Source of the DNA: Acinetobacter brisouii
Lineage (GTDB): Bacteria; Pseudomonadota; Gammaproteobacteria; Pseudomonadales; Moraxellaceae
Assembly (NCBI RefSeq): GCF_008993995.1
Contig: NZ_BKNN01000024.1
Coordinates: 1-37,831 of the forward strand
DNA length: 37,831 bases
Direction of reading: 5' to 3'
Part shown: piece by piece, positions 25,598 to 32,505 of the stretch
How the letters are laid out: every line of letters starts with the position of its first letter
Position numbering within the stretch: the stretch's first letter is position 1
Position numbers and translations under genes: made by a program
Notes under the pieces: model-generated
What the model saw: only the letters and a program-made list of their open reading frames with translations
Database searches by the model: none
Told to the model about the DNA's origin: nothing

Positions 25598-25653
25598 AAA
25601 CAATACAAAGTCTCTGATAAAACGCTAAATTATTGCTTAATTTTGTATTGTTT
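25598..25653. promoter_or_regulatory. 12-bp perfect inverted repeat in the nadK-mrcB intergenic region
   Basis: AAACAATACAAA (25598-25609) and TTTGTATTGTTT (25642-25653) are exact reverse complements 32 bases apart. A second small repeat AAATTA/TAATTT lies in between. It sits in the divergent promoter region, so it could be a paired operator. No known regulator motif is recognised. Confidence 0.35.
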
Positions 25654-25728
25654 CACGAATAATCATTGCAAAATAAATAAAAGCTTCGCATGATTACAGG
25701 GTTTCTGTCGGATAGCTTATCACTTTTT

Positions 25729-28119
25729 ATGAAGTCACAACGCGGTCTTGGTTTATTGCCTCTTATTTTCTGTATTGTTGTTATTGCAGCATTCCTCGCT
25801 TTTAGTGCGTATGTATTTCATATTGATAGTGTTATTCGTAAAAAATTTGAAGGTCAGCGTTGGGACATTCCTGCAAAAGTTTATGCACGCCCACTTGAAA
25901 TTTACAATCAAGCACCCGTCAATGAGCCTGATTTTATCCAAGAACTGGCAATGCTTGGCTATAAAAAAGCAGATGGCTATACTCAACCAGGTAGCTATCT
26001 GCTGAGTGGCAGTAGCGTCTATGTTCATACCCGTGGTTTTGACTTTGGTGATAGTAGCGAACCTGAACAGGTCTTGCACATTACTTTTGGCAATGACCAA
26101 ATGCAGGATGTGCGCACGACAAAACCCTCAAGTACAGGCATGACTCGTCTTGAACCTTTATTGATTGGCGGCATTTATCCACAACACAATGAAGACCGCG
26201 TTTTAATCAAGCTTAAAAATGTACCTAAACCGCTCATTGAAGCATTAATTTCGACAGAAGACCGTAATTTCTACCATCATCACGGTATTTCAATCCGTGG
26301 TACTGCACGTGCGATTGTCAGTAACATTACAGGTGGTAAACGTCAGGGTGGTTCGACACTGACACAGCAGTTGGTGAAAAATTTCTATCTTTCTCCTGAA
26401 AAAACCCTAAAACGCAAGGTCAATGAAGCGTTAATGTCTGTATTGCTAGAAATGCACTACAGTAAAAGTGAGATTTTAGAAGCCTACCTCAATGAAGTCC
26501 ACTTGGGGCAAAATGGTAACTACTCAATTAATGGTTATGGTTTGGCATCTCAATTCTATTTTGGACTACCATTGCGCGAACTCAATATTGCACAGCAAGC
26601 GTATTTGGTCGGTTTAGTGCAAGGACCATCTTTATATAATCCTTGGCGCAATCCAGAAGGTGCGAAAAACCGCCGTGATACTGTATTACACAACATGTTG
26701 GTGATGGGTTATCTGACGCAAGCTCAGTATGATCAAGAAAGTGCCCGCCCACTGGGTGTGGTCGCTAAACCAGCACTTGGCCCAACCCGTTTCCCTGACT
26801 TTATGGATATTGTCCGTCGTCAATTACGTAGTGAATATCAAGAATCAGATTTGACCAATCAGGGCTTACGTATTTTTACCACGCTTGATCCTGTTGCTCA
26901 AACTAAGGTACAAAATAGCTTTAAGGAAACTGTAGATAATTTATCTAAGCGTAATCCGCGTGTCTTGGCCGATTTACAAGGTGCTGTGCTTATTCAACGC
27001 CCTGACAATGGTGAATTGGTTGCAGCAGTTGGCTCAACTCAAAACTTCACAGGTTTTAACCGTACCATTGATGCAAAACGTCAAGTTGGCTCATTGCTCA
27101 AACCTGTCATTTATTTGAGTGCCATTGAATCAGGTCGCTATAACTGGGCTTCGGCGATTCAGGACACCTATATTAGCATTCCAACCGAAGGAAAAGCATG
27201 GACACCTAAAAACTATGGTGGGGGTGAGCATGGCGTTGTGCCGATGGTTCAAGCGCTGCAACATTCTTATAACCTTGCAGCCGTTCGCTTAGGTCAGGAG
27301 TTTGGTGTTGCAACTTTTAGCAATCAGTTACGCAAATTTGGTGTAACCAGCGATATTCCCTCTTATCCATCTGTATTCTTGGGCGCTGTCAATTTATCAC
27401 CAATGGAAGTTTTAGGTGTTTATAACAACTTCGCTACAGGTGGTTTTAAATATCCAACCAAAGCCATTCGTTCTGTGGTTGATCAAAATGGAAGAACCCT
27501 TGATCATTATGGCTTAGAAGTTCAAAAAACCATTGATCCTGCGGCAGCTTATGTGCTGAATTATGGCTTACAGCAAGTGATGAATAATGGTACAGGTAAA
27601 GCAGCTTATGGCAGTCTACCATCGACCTTAAAACTTGCAGGTAAATCAGGAACAACGAACGATACCCGTGATTCGTGGTTTGCAGGATATTCAGGTAACT
27701 ACTTAACTGTGGTTTGGTTAGGTCTAGACAACAATAAAGTCACAGGATTAACAGGTTCATCAGGTGCTTTACCTGTCTGGATCAATGTCATGAAACAGTT
27801 ACGCCAGCAACCTGTCAATATCAAACAACCAAGCAATGTCCAATGGCAATGGGTCGATGTACGTTCAGGTCATTTGTCTAGTGCAAACTGTTCTGGTGCA
27901 ATGTACATTCCACTTCTTGCAGATCATGTTCCATCTCCAGGTGCGGATTGTGGCTTTTTCAACAATCAGGATTCTCCAGAAGACACAGGTAGCGCATCTG
28001 CACCTGTGGCATCCGACAACCCAGACAATCTTGAAAATCTGATTCGTGAAAGTGACAGTACAGATGGCAATAGCGATTCACCAGCTCGAGTCATCTCAAG
28101 CGGTAGTTACGAACAGTAA
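25729..28119 (+). CDS. mrcB: Penicillin-binding protein 1B (bifunctional glycosyltransferase/transpeptidase)
   Basis: Class A PBP that polymerises and cross-links peptidoglycan at the inner membrane. It has a single N-terminal membrane helix (about residues 8-30) and then the UB2H-like region with RWDIPAKVYARPLEIY. The GT51 domain has STEDRNFYHHHGIS, RQGGSTLTQQLVKNFYL and EAYLNEVHLGQNG. The transpeptidase has nucleophile VGSLLKP, SYN and KSGTTND. The C-terminal tail is Ser/Asp-rich. I chose ATG 25729, giving 796 residues close to known Acinetobacter PBP1b; the frame is open to ATG 25690. Neither has a clear ribosome binding site. Confidence 0.95.
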   Translation: MKSQRGLGLLPLIFCIVVIAAFLAFSAYVFHIDSVIRKKFEGQRWDIPAKVYARPLEIYNQAPVNEPDFIQELAMLGYKKADGYTQPGSYLLSGSSVYVHTRGFDFGDSSEPEQVLHITFGNDQMQDVRTTKPSSTGMTRLEPLLIGGIYPQHNEDRVLIKLKNVPKPLIEALISTEDRNFYHHHGISIRGTARAIVSNITGGKRQGGSTLTQQLVKNFYLSPEKTLKRKVNEALMSVLLEMHYSKSEILEAYLNEVHLGQNGNYSINGYGLASQFYFGLPLRELNIAQQAYLVGLVQGPSLYNPWRNPEGAKNRRDTVLHNMLVMGYLTQAQYDQESARPLGVVAKPALGPTRFPDFMDIVRRQLRSEYQESDLTNQGLRIFTTLDPVAQTKVQNSFKETVDNLSKRNPRVLADLQGAVLIQRPDNGELVAAVGSTQNFTGFNRTIDAKRQVGSLLKPVIYLSAIESGRYNWASAIQDTYISIPTEGKAWTPKNYGGGEHGVVPMVQALQHSYNLAAVRLGQEFGVATFSNQLRKFGVTSDIPSYPSVFLGAVNLSPMEVLGVYNNFATGGFKYPTKAIRSVVDQNGRTLDHYGLEVQKTIDPAAAYVLNYGLQQVMNNGTGKAAYGSLPSTLKLAGKSGTTNDTRDSWFAGYSGNYLTVVWLGLDNNKVTGLTGSSGALPVWINVMKQLRQQPVNIKQPSNVQWQWVDVRSGHLSSANCSGAMYIPLLADHVPSPGADCGFFNNQDSPEDTGSASAPVASDNPDNLENLIRESDSTDGNSDSPARVISSGSYEQ

Positions 28120-28124
28120 ATTGA

Positions 28125-28162
28125 ATGGGCTTGGTCATCTTTGATACGGTGATCAAGCCCAT
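28125..28162 (+). terminator. Strong hairpin between mrcB and the lipoprotein gene
   Basis: Stem ATGGGCTTGGTCA (28125-28137) and TGATCAAGCCCAT (28150-28162), 13 bp with one G-T pair and a 12-base loop. No T-run follows and the next start is 20 bases away, so it may protect the mrcB 3' end or attenuate rather than stop transcription. Confidence 0.45.
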
Positions 28163-28182
28163 GATATAGAGAATTTTTGCGA

Positions 28183-28729
28183 ATGCATTTTAAACTGATC
28201 AGTAGTTGTTTATTGAGTCTGAGTTTTATTGGCTGCACTCAGTTAGCCCACCAACCACAATCCCAAACGCATCAAGCAACACCACCAACAAAAGAAAAAA
28301 AACCGCTTAACGATACAAATGGGGTGACTGTTACGCCTTATCATGTTCCTGAGATTAAACGCACAGTTATTCCTGCACCGCCACAACCTGTCACTGCACC
28401 AGATGGCTCAGAAAAACCCGTTTTTCGTCAGCTCATTCAGCAAGCACAGCAGGCATTACAACACAACAATCTGACGCAGGCAGAACATTTGGCATTGCAA
28501 GCACAGCGGATTTCACCTCAGGCAGCTCAAAGCTATATCGTTTTGGCTCAAGTGGCACAGAAAAAACAAAACTACAGTCATGCACAGTCTTTAAATCCAA
28601 CGGGGTTTAAGTCTGGCAGATGACTCCACCACTCAAAAAAAACTATGGTTACTGCGCTTACAAATCGCACAAGCACAACACAATGCCAGTGCTATTCAGC
28701 AAGCTAAACTCGCCTTAAGCAAGCTTTAA
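28183..28729 (+). pseudogene. TPR-like lipoprotein gene with a single-base frameshift
   Basis: The reading frame from ATG 28183 encodes a lipoprotein signal (LLSLSFIGC, lipobox Cys at 18), a Pro/Gln/Thr-rich linker and a TPR-like helical region (residues about 80-130, QAQQALQHNNLTQAEHLALQ). It then runs into a stop at 28623. The next frame continues the same protein as GLSLADDSTTQKKLWLLRLQ and on to a TAA at 28729. Removing one base between about 28590 and 28605 (in AAA, giving SLIQRGLSLADD, or in GGGG) restores about 181 residues. The intact product would be an outer-membrane lipoprotein downstream of mrcB, perhaps a helper of PBP1b; that link is conjecture. A sequencing error is possible. 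Confidence 0.75.
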
Positions 28730-29622
28730 ACCTGAGAAATGCCCGCAATGCCATATGCTGCATGTTGTTGGGCTATTCCTAAATCCTCATGCTTTAAACC
28801 GCCCAAAGCAATAATGGGTAAATCCACCTGCTGAGCAATCTGCTGAAATTGCCCCCAACCCAAACCTTGAGCTTCTGGATGTGTGGCTGTTGCCAGTACA
28901 GGACTCAATAAAGCTGCATCACAACCAATATATTGAGCATGCTGCAATCCTGCCAAATCATGACAAGCTGCCAAATAACACTGCCCTACACGTAGCTCTC
29001 CACGTTGGGTCGCAAGTAATTGGGGTTGTTTAAGATGAATCGCCACCAGTTGTGCCTGTTGCTCTAGGCTTAGCTCTTCAGCCCATACTTGATTCAAAAT
29101 AAGCTTGTTCAGTTGTTCTTGAGATAGCGCGTGTAAAGCAGCTAAATCAGCTTGTTGTTCAGGACGATAGTACATGACTTGCCCCTGCTGCAAATCTGCC
29201 AATCCCTCTAATTGCGTGCGTATTTTAATACGCTGTGGCAGTGCCAAGCGTTGAACCAATTGTTGATTCGCTTTTGGAAAATTCAAGTTGGCCAATTCGG
29301 TGCGTGTATACCACTGCCAAGGCTGTTGAATCTGAGGAAGTACTGCTTCAGGGACATAGCTAAAAAACACATGTAACTGCACAATGACATCATCATAGTC
29401 ATGTTGAATCAGTTCAAATGGCTGCCAGTCGATTACATCTATTCCAACTTCTTCAAACACTTCACGGCGACAAGCTTGCTCAGCTGTTTCACCCTGTTCA
29501 ATCTTCCCCCCAGGAAATTCGGCTTTATTGCCCTGATGTTGCTGAGCATTGCGCCAACCAACCAGAACACGTGTTTTAGAAAAAAGTAGCCCAATTGCCA
29601 CTTCAATTTGGTTTTTTTGCAT
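28726..29622 (-). CDS. Nudix hydrolase fused to a TenI/ThiE-like domain
   Basis: A 298-residue protein. The N-terminal half is a MutT-type Nudix hydrolase with the full Nudix box GGKIEQGETAEQACRREVFE then EVGI, expected to clean 8-oxo-dGTP or similar. The C-terminal half (about 175-298) resembles thiamine-phosphate synthase/TenI, with CYLAACHDLAG, DAALLSPVLATATHP and IIALGGLKHED. This architecture is widespread in gammaproteobacteria. I chose ATG 29622 because AAGGA stands six bases upstream; the open frame extends to 29658. It overlaps the tail of the frameshifted lipoprotein gene by four bases. Convergent with it and divergent from hemP. Confidence 0.88.
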   Translation of the reverse strand: MQKNQIEVAIGLLFSKTRVLVGWRNAQQHQGNKAEFPGGKIEQGETAEQACRREVFEEVGIDVIDWQPFELIQHDYDDVIVQLHVFFSYVPEAVLPQIQQPWQWYTRTELANLNFPKANQQLVQRLALPQRIKIRTQLEGLADLQQGQVMYYRPEQQADLAALHALSQEQLNKLILNQVWAEELSLEQQAQLVAIHLKQPQLLATQRGELRVGQCYLAACHDLAGLQHAQYIGCDAALLSPVLATATHPEAQGLGWGQFQQIAQQVDLPIIALGGLKHEDLGIAQQHAAYGIAGISQV

Positions 29623-29708
29623 CACTGTTCCTTGGGTCATTCTGATCATGTCGAGCATGTTACAAAGTTTTCAAATAAAGCGCTAAATTTTCATTGACAG
29701 TCTTATTC

Positions 29709-29725
29709 GATAATGATTATCATTT
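29709..29725 (+). promoter_or_regulatory. Fur box upstream of hemP
   Basis: GATAATGATTATCATTT matches the Fur consensus GATAATGATAATCATTATC at nearly all positions of the first 17. It lies 33 bases upstream of the hemP ATG, in the promoter zone, so hemP should be repressed by iron. It also lies about 87 bases from the divergent Nudix gene start. Confidence 0.88.
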
Positions 29726-29757
29726 AAATCACTCGCCGACACCACGGAATCAAGAAT

Positions 29758-29928
29758 ATGAACGCACCATTTAGCTTATTTACACGTAACACCGATACTG
29801 CTCAGTCTTTACCCATGCTTCATTCCAATAACCTGTTTGCACTGGGTCGCGAAATCCGCATTATGCATGCAGGAGAAGAATACCGCTTACGTTTGACACG
29901 AAACAATCGACTTATTCTCACCAAGTAA
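29758..29928 (+). CDS. hemP: Hemin uptake protein HemP
   Basis: A 56-residue protein. The C-terminal half LGREIRIMHAGEEYRLRLTR followed by NNRLILTK is the HemP family pattern (xxxI-H-GxEYRLRLT-xxKLILTK). HemP family members are small, Fur-regulated and linked to haem uptake; in some proteobacteria HemP acts as a transcriptional activator of a haem receptor gene. A near-consensus Fur box lies upstream and a terminator-like hairpin downstream. It stands alone: no TonB-dependent receptor or haem transporter is adjacent. Confidence 0.9.
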   Translation: MNAPFSLFTRNTDTAQSLPMLHSNNLFALGREIRIMHAGEEYRLRLTRNNRLILTK

Positions 29929-29979
29929 TAAGACCAATCTTAAAAAAAACAGTGTCATATAATAATAAACGTGGGAACA

Positions 29980-30012
29980 AGCAGCATATCTGAGCAATGT
30001 GCTGCTTTTTTA
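29980..30012 (+). terminator. Intrinsic terminator after hemP
   Basis: Stem AGCAGCA (29981-29987) and TGCTGCT (30001-30007) followed by a T-run. It overlaps the stop codon region of the convergent histidine kinase gene. Confidence 0.75.
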
Positions 30013-31338
30013 TTGTGGCAGTTCAATTCGTACATGCAATCCACCTTGCGTTGCCTGCTGAAAATCGACCGTTCCTTGATGCAAAGCGATAATTTTTTTC
30101 ACAATCGACAAGCCCAAGCCTGAACCCTGAGTCGTATTGCCAAGTACCCGAAAAAATCGCTCTCCCAATCGAGTCAAGATTGCCTCATCAACCCCCTGAC
30201 CATTGTCAGCAATACTGATGATGACATGACGATCTTTTTGCAAAAGCTCAATAAAAATCGTGCCATGTTCAGGGACATAGCGGGCTGCATTGTCAAGCAA
30301 ATTACGCACAGCACTAAATAAAAGCTCTTGGTTGCCCATTAAGATCAGACGCTCAGGTAAATGAGCATCTAGCGATATCTTCTTCTGTAACAAGTAGAGC
30401 TGGATACTCTCGAAAGCTTGCTGCAACAACTGCACAAGATCAAGTTCTTGCTTGGGCAATTGTGTGGCATGAGTGGGGTCAAGTCGAGCCAGCAACAATA
30501 AATTTTCCAAGACCTGTGTCGTTCGCTGAATATCTTGCTGAATAGGCTGTAAATCCTGCCCTAAAGAGGCAACCTGTTGGTATTTTCGCTGTAGTACCTG
30601 TAAGCGCATACTCATTGCAGATAAAGGCGAACGTAACTCATGTGAAGCATCTGCAGTAAAACGCTGCTCTGCATGTAAAGCCCGTTGTAGTTGTTCAAAC
30701 AACTGATTCAGTGCCGTCAGTAAAGGCTGAATTTCGGTCGGAGTAAACTGAAGATCAATCGGACTTAAATCTTGTGAGTTTTTTGCCACAATCTGTTGAC
30801 GAACCTGATGCAAACTTTGAAAGCTACGCTGAATTCCTCGATGCATCATCCACCACTGTGCTGCCCACAGAAACACCAAAACCGCAGCATATAAAGCAAT
30901 GGTCTGGAAAAAATCTTCAAAACGCTCAAATACAGGCTGAACCACCACGACCGTCAAATGCCGCTGCCGATCCTGCTGCACATAGCAACGCCATAGTTGA
31001 TGCTGTTGCCAATGCCAGCCGTACCCCTGTTGCCAAGCACCTTGGAACAAAATGGGCTGATAGTCTGTGGAATGGGTCAATAACTGAGTGCCTAAGCGCA
31101 TCTCATATTGCAAATCAAACTCATCACTGAGTTCATCGAGTTGTTGACCTGAAACACGCGATAAATCCGAGATGAGCAGCATATCTGAAATTTCATCCAT
31201 CAGATCATCATGCATTTGCATACTTTGATAAATACTATGAGCAATCAACAAGATAAAAGCAATCACACCCGCCATCATACTGCTGCGTAATATGCTGCGA
31301 ATCAATTGACGTTGTAATGAACCTTGCGGCAAGCTCAT
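30010..31338 (-). CDS. qseC: Sensor histidine kinase, QseC-like
   Basis: A 442-residue inner-membrane kinase. It has TM1 at about 14-35, a periplasmic sensor region of about 110 residues, TM2 at about 147-166, a HAMP-like linker, an H-box FTADASHELRSPLSA with the phospho-accepting His 233, an N-box LLDNAARY, and G-boxes ADNGQGVDE and GSGLGLSIVKKI. Its ATG overlaps the response-regulator stop by four bases (ATGA), so it is translationally coupled. The QseC name rests on the ygiW-qseB-qseC order and general similarity; the signal is unknown. Because the partner regulator is frameshifted as read, function may be impaired. Confidence 0.85.
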   Translation of the reverse strand: MSLPQGSLQRQLIRSILRSSMMAGVIAFILLIAHSIYQSMQMHDDLMDEISDMLLISDLSRVSGQQLDELSDEFDLQYEMRLGTQLLTHSTDYQPILFQGAWQQGYGWHWQQHQLWRCYVQQDRQRHLTVVVVQPVFERFEDFFQTIALYAAVLVFLWAAQWWMMHRGIQRSFQSLHQVRQQIVAKNSQDLSPIDLQFTPTEIQPLLTALNQLFEQLQRALHAEQRFTADASHELRSPLSAMSMRLQVLQRKYQQVASLGQDLQPIQQDIQRTTQVLENLLLLARLDPTHATQLPKQELDLVQLLQQAFESIQLYLLQKKISLDAHLPERLILMGNQELLFSAVRNLLDNAARYVPEHGTIFIELLQKDRHVIISIADNGQGVDEAILTRLGERFFRVLGNTTQGSGLGLSIVKKIIALHQGTVDFQQATQGGLHVRIELPQ

Positions 31339-31999
31339 GACAACAGATCTCCCATGCGATAACCTAAACCACGTAAGGTCACAATACTTTGACTACCCAG
31401 TTTTTTACGCAGTTGATAAATAAAGACTTCAATGGTATTGCTCCCTGTCTCATCACCCCATGCATAAATTGATTCTTCTAACTGCTCACGGGTCACAATA
31501 TGCTGTGGCTGCTGCATGAGACGCTGTAAAATCTGAAATTCTTTGGCAGTCAGCTCACATGGCTGCCCATGTTGGTAGACCATTTTGCTAGATAAATCGA
31601 GACGTAAATCACCATAACTCAGTTGATCATTGCGCTGTTGCTGCCGTTGGCGTAGTTGCGCACGAACTCGGGCAGACAACTCCTCCAAACTAAAGGGTTT
31701 GACCAAATAATCATTTTCACCTAGATCCAGCCTGCGACCCGATCCTCGATTGCATCTTGAGCGGTAATTAGGATTACAGGGACTGCATTGTATTGTTGAC
31801 GCAAAGCCTGAATAATCTGATCACCTGTTAGTTTTGGCAAACCACGATCAAGCAAAATACAAGCATATTCATGAGTTTGTATCGCCTGTAGCGCATAGTC
31901 TCCACGTGCAACCCAGTCAACCGTGTAACCATCCATTTCGAGCCAAGTTTGTAGACTTTCTGCCTGAGAGGCATCATCTTCCACCAATAAAATACGCAT
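31335..31999 (-). pseudogene. qseB: OmpR-family response regulator (QseB-like) with a single-base deletion
   Basis: The N-terminal part (from ATG 31999) is a receiver domain, MRILLVEDDASQAESLQTWL, with phospho-Asp in CILLDRGLP and ILITAQD. It reaches DRVAGWI and hits TAG at 31721-31723. The remainder of the gene, with VKPFSLEELSARVRAQLRQ and a winged-helix ending in SIVTLRGLGYRMGDLL, continues in another frame. Adding one T near 31729/31730 (minus strand GGC-TGG) gives the normal joint AGLDLGENDYLVKPF, so exactly one base has been lost. The two pieces together would make about 222 residues. Real mutation or sequencing error cannot be told apart here. Confidence 0.85.
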
Positions 32000-32017
32000 A
32001 TCATGATCTGCTAAAAT

Positions 32018-32055
32018 CAAAAAATCACCCAGCCAAGTACAGCAACAGGGTGATC
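32018..32055 (-). terminator. Terminator/attenuator between ygiW and qseB
   Basis: On the minus strand ATCACCC (32054-32048) pairs with GGGTGAT (32030-32024) and is followed by six T. It lies after ygiW and only about 20 bases before the qseB start. Transcripts starting at ygiW should therefore be mostly cut off, with qseBC receiving read-through. Confidence 0.7.
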
Positions 32056-32065
32056 TGTTTAAATA

Positions 32066-32422
32066 TCAGAATTGGACACGATCTACATCAATTTCAATCC
32101 GTTTCATCGGCTTGTAGTCAATATCCACTTCACCAAAAATGACAACAGGTGTTGTTGCTGAAATGGCTTTACCTTGCCAAAGCTCATCATCAATATCGAC
32201 AGTGATGTGCCCTGTCTGATCGCGAAATTCATACTTTTCATTGCCTAATGCTTTGGTGATATAGCCTTTTAACTGTACCAGTTGATCATCGCGTGCAAGC
32301 AATGCTTGTTTAACATGGCTGACTTGGGTTTGCTGTAAAGCTGCCTGATTAACGGGATTGGCTAAACTGACACTACTGACTGAAATGGCAACTACACAAC
32401 CAAGATAAGATAATGTTTTCAT
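32066..32422 (-). CDS. ygiW: YgiW/YdeI-family periplasmic OB-fold stress protein
   Basis: A 118-residue exported protein of the BOF (bacterial OB-fold) family. It has a signal peptide (about 1-22, ending SLANP), then QVSHVKQALLARDDQLVQLKGYI cut at its ends, EFRDQTGHITVDIDDELW and the final KRIEIDVDRVQF strand. Family members are tied to stress tolerance and are typically located beside qseBC. Start ATG 32422 is chosen because GGAG stands about seven bases upstream; the frame opens further upstream without a ribosome binding site. First gene of the ygiW-qseB-qseC set. Confidence 0.85.
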   Translation of the reverse strand: MKTLSYLGCVVAISVSSVSLANPVNQAALQQTQVSHVKQALLARDDQLVQLKGYITKALGNEKYEFRDQTGHITVDIDDELWQGKAISATTPVVIFGEVDIDYKPMKRIEIDVDRVQF

Positions 32423-32441
32423 GAAGATTCTCCTTCTATGT

Positions 32442-32471
32442 CTTGTTCTATTGTGATTACAACAGAACAAG
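32442..32471. promoter_or_regulatory. Dyad-symmetric sequence upstream of ygiW
   Basis: CTTGTTCT (32442-32449) and AGAACAAG (32464-32471) are perfect complements, and the inner TTG/CAA extends the symmetry across one mismatch. Located 20-49 bases before the ygiW start and 35 bases after the GspE-like gene stop. Operator or transcript-end hairpin; no T-run follows, which favours an operator. Confidence 0.4.
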
Positions 32472-32505
32472 ATGAGTTGAATCTTAAGATGATTTTGATT
32501 GAGAT

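Noticed and set aside
32470-32500. CTTAAG-containing palindrome upstream of ygiW considered as a PmrA/QseB box
   Set aside because: Only one half-site is present; the second CTTAAG at 5-base spacing is absent.
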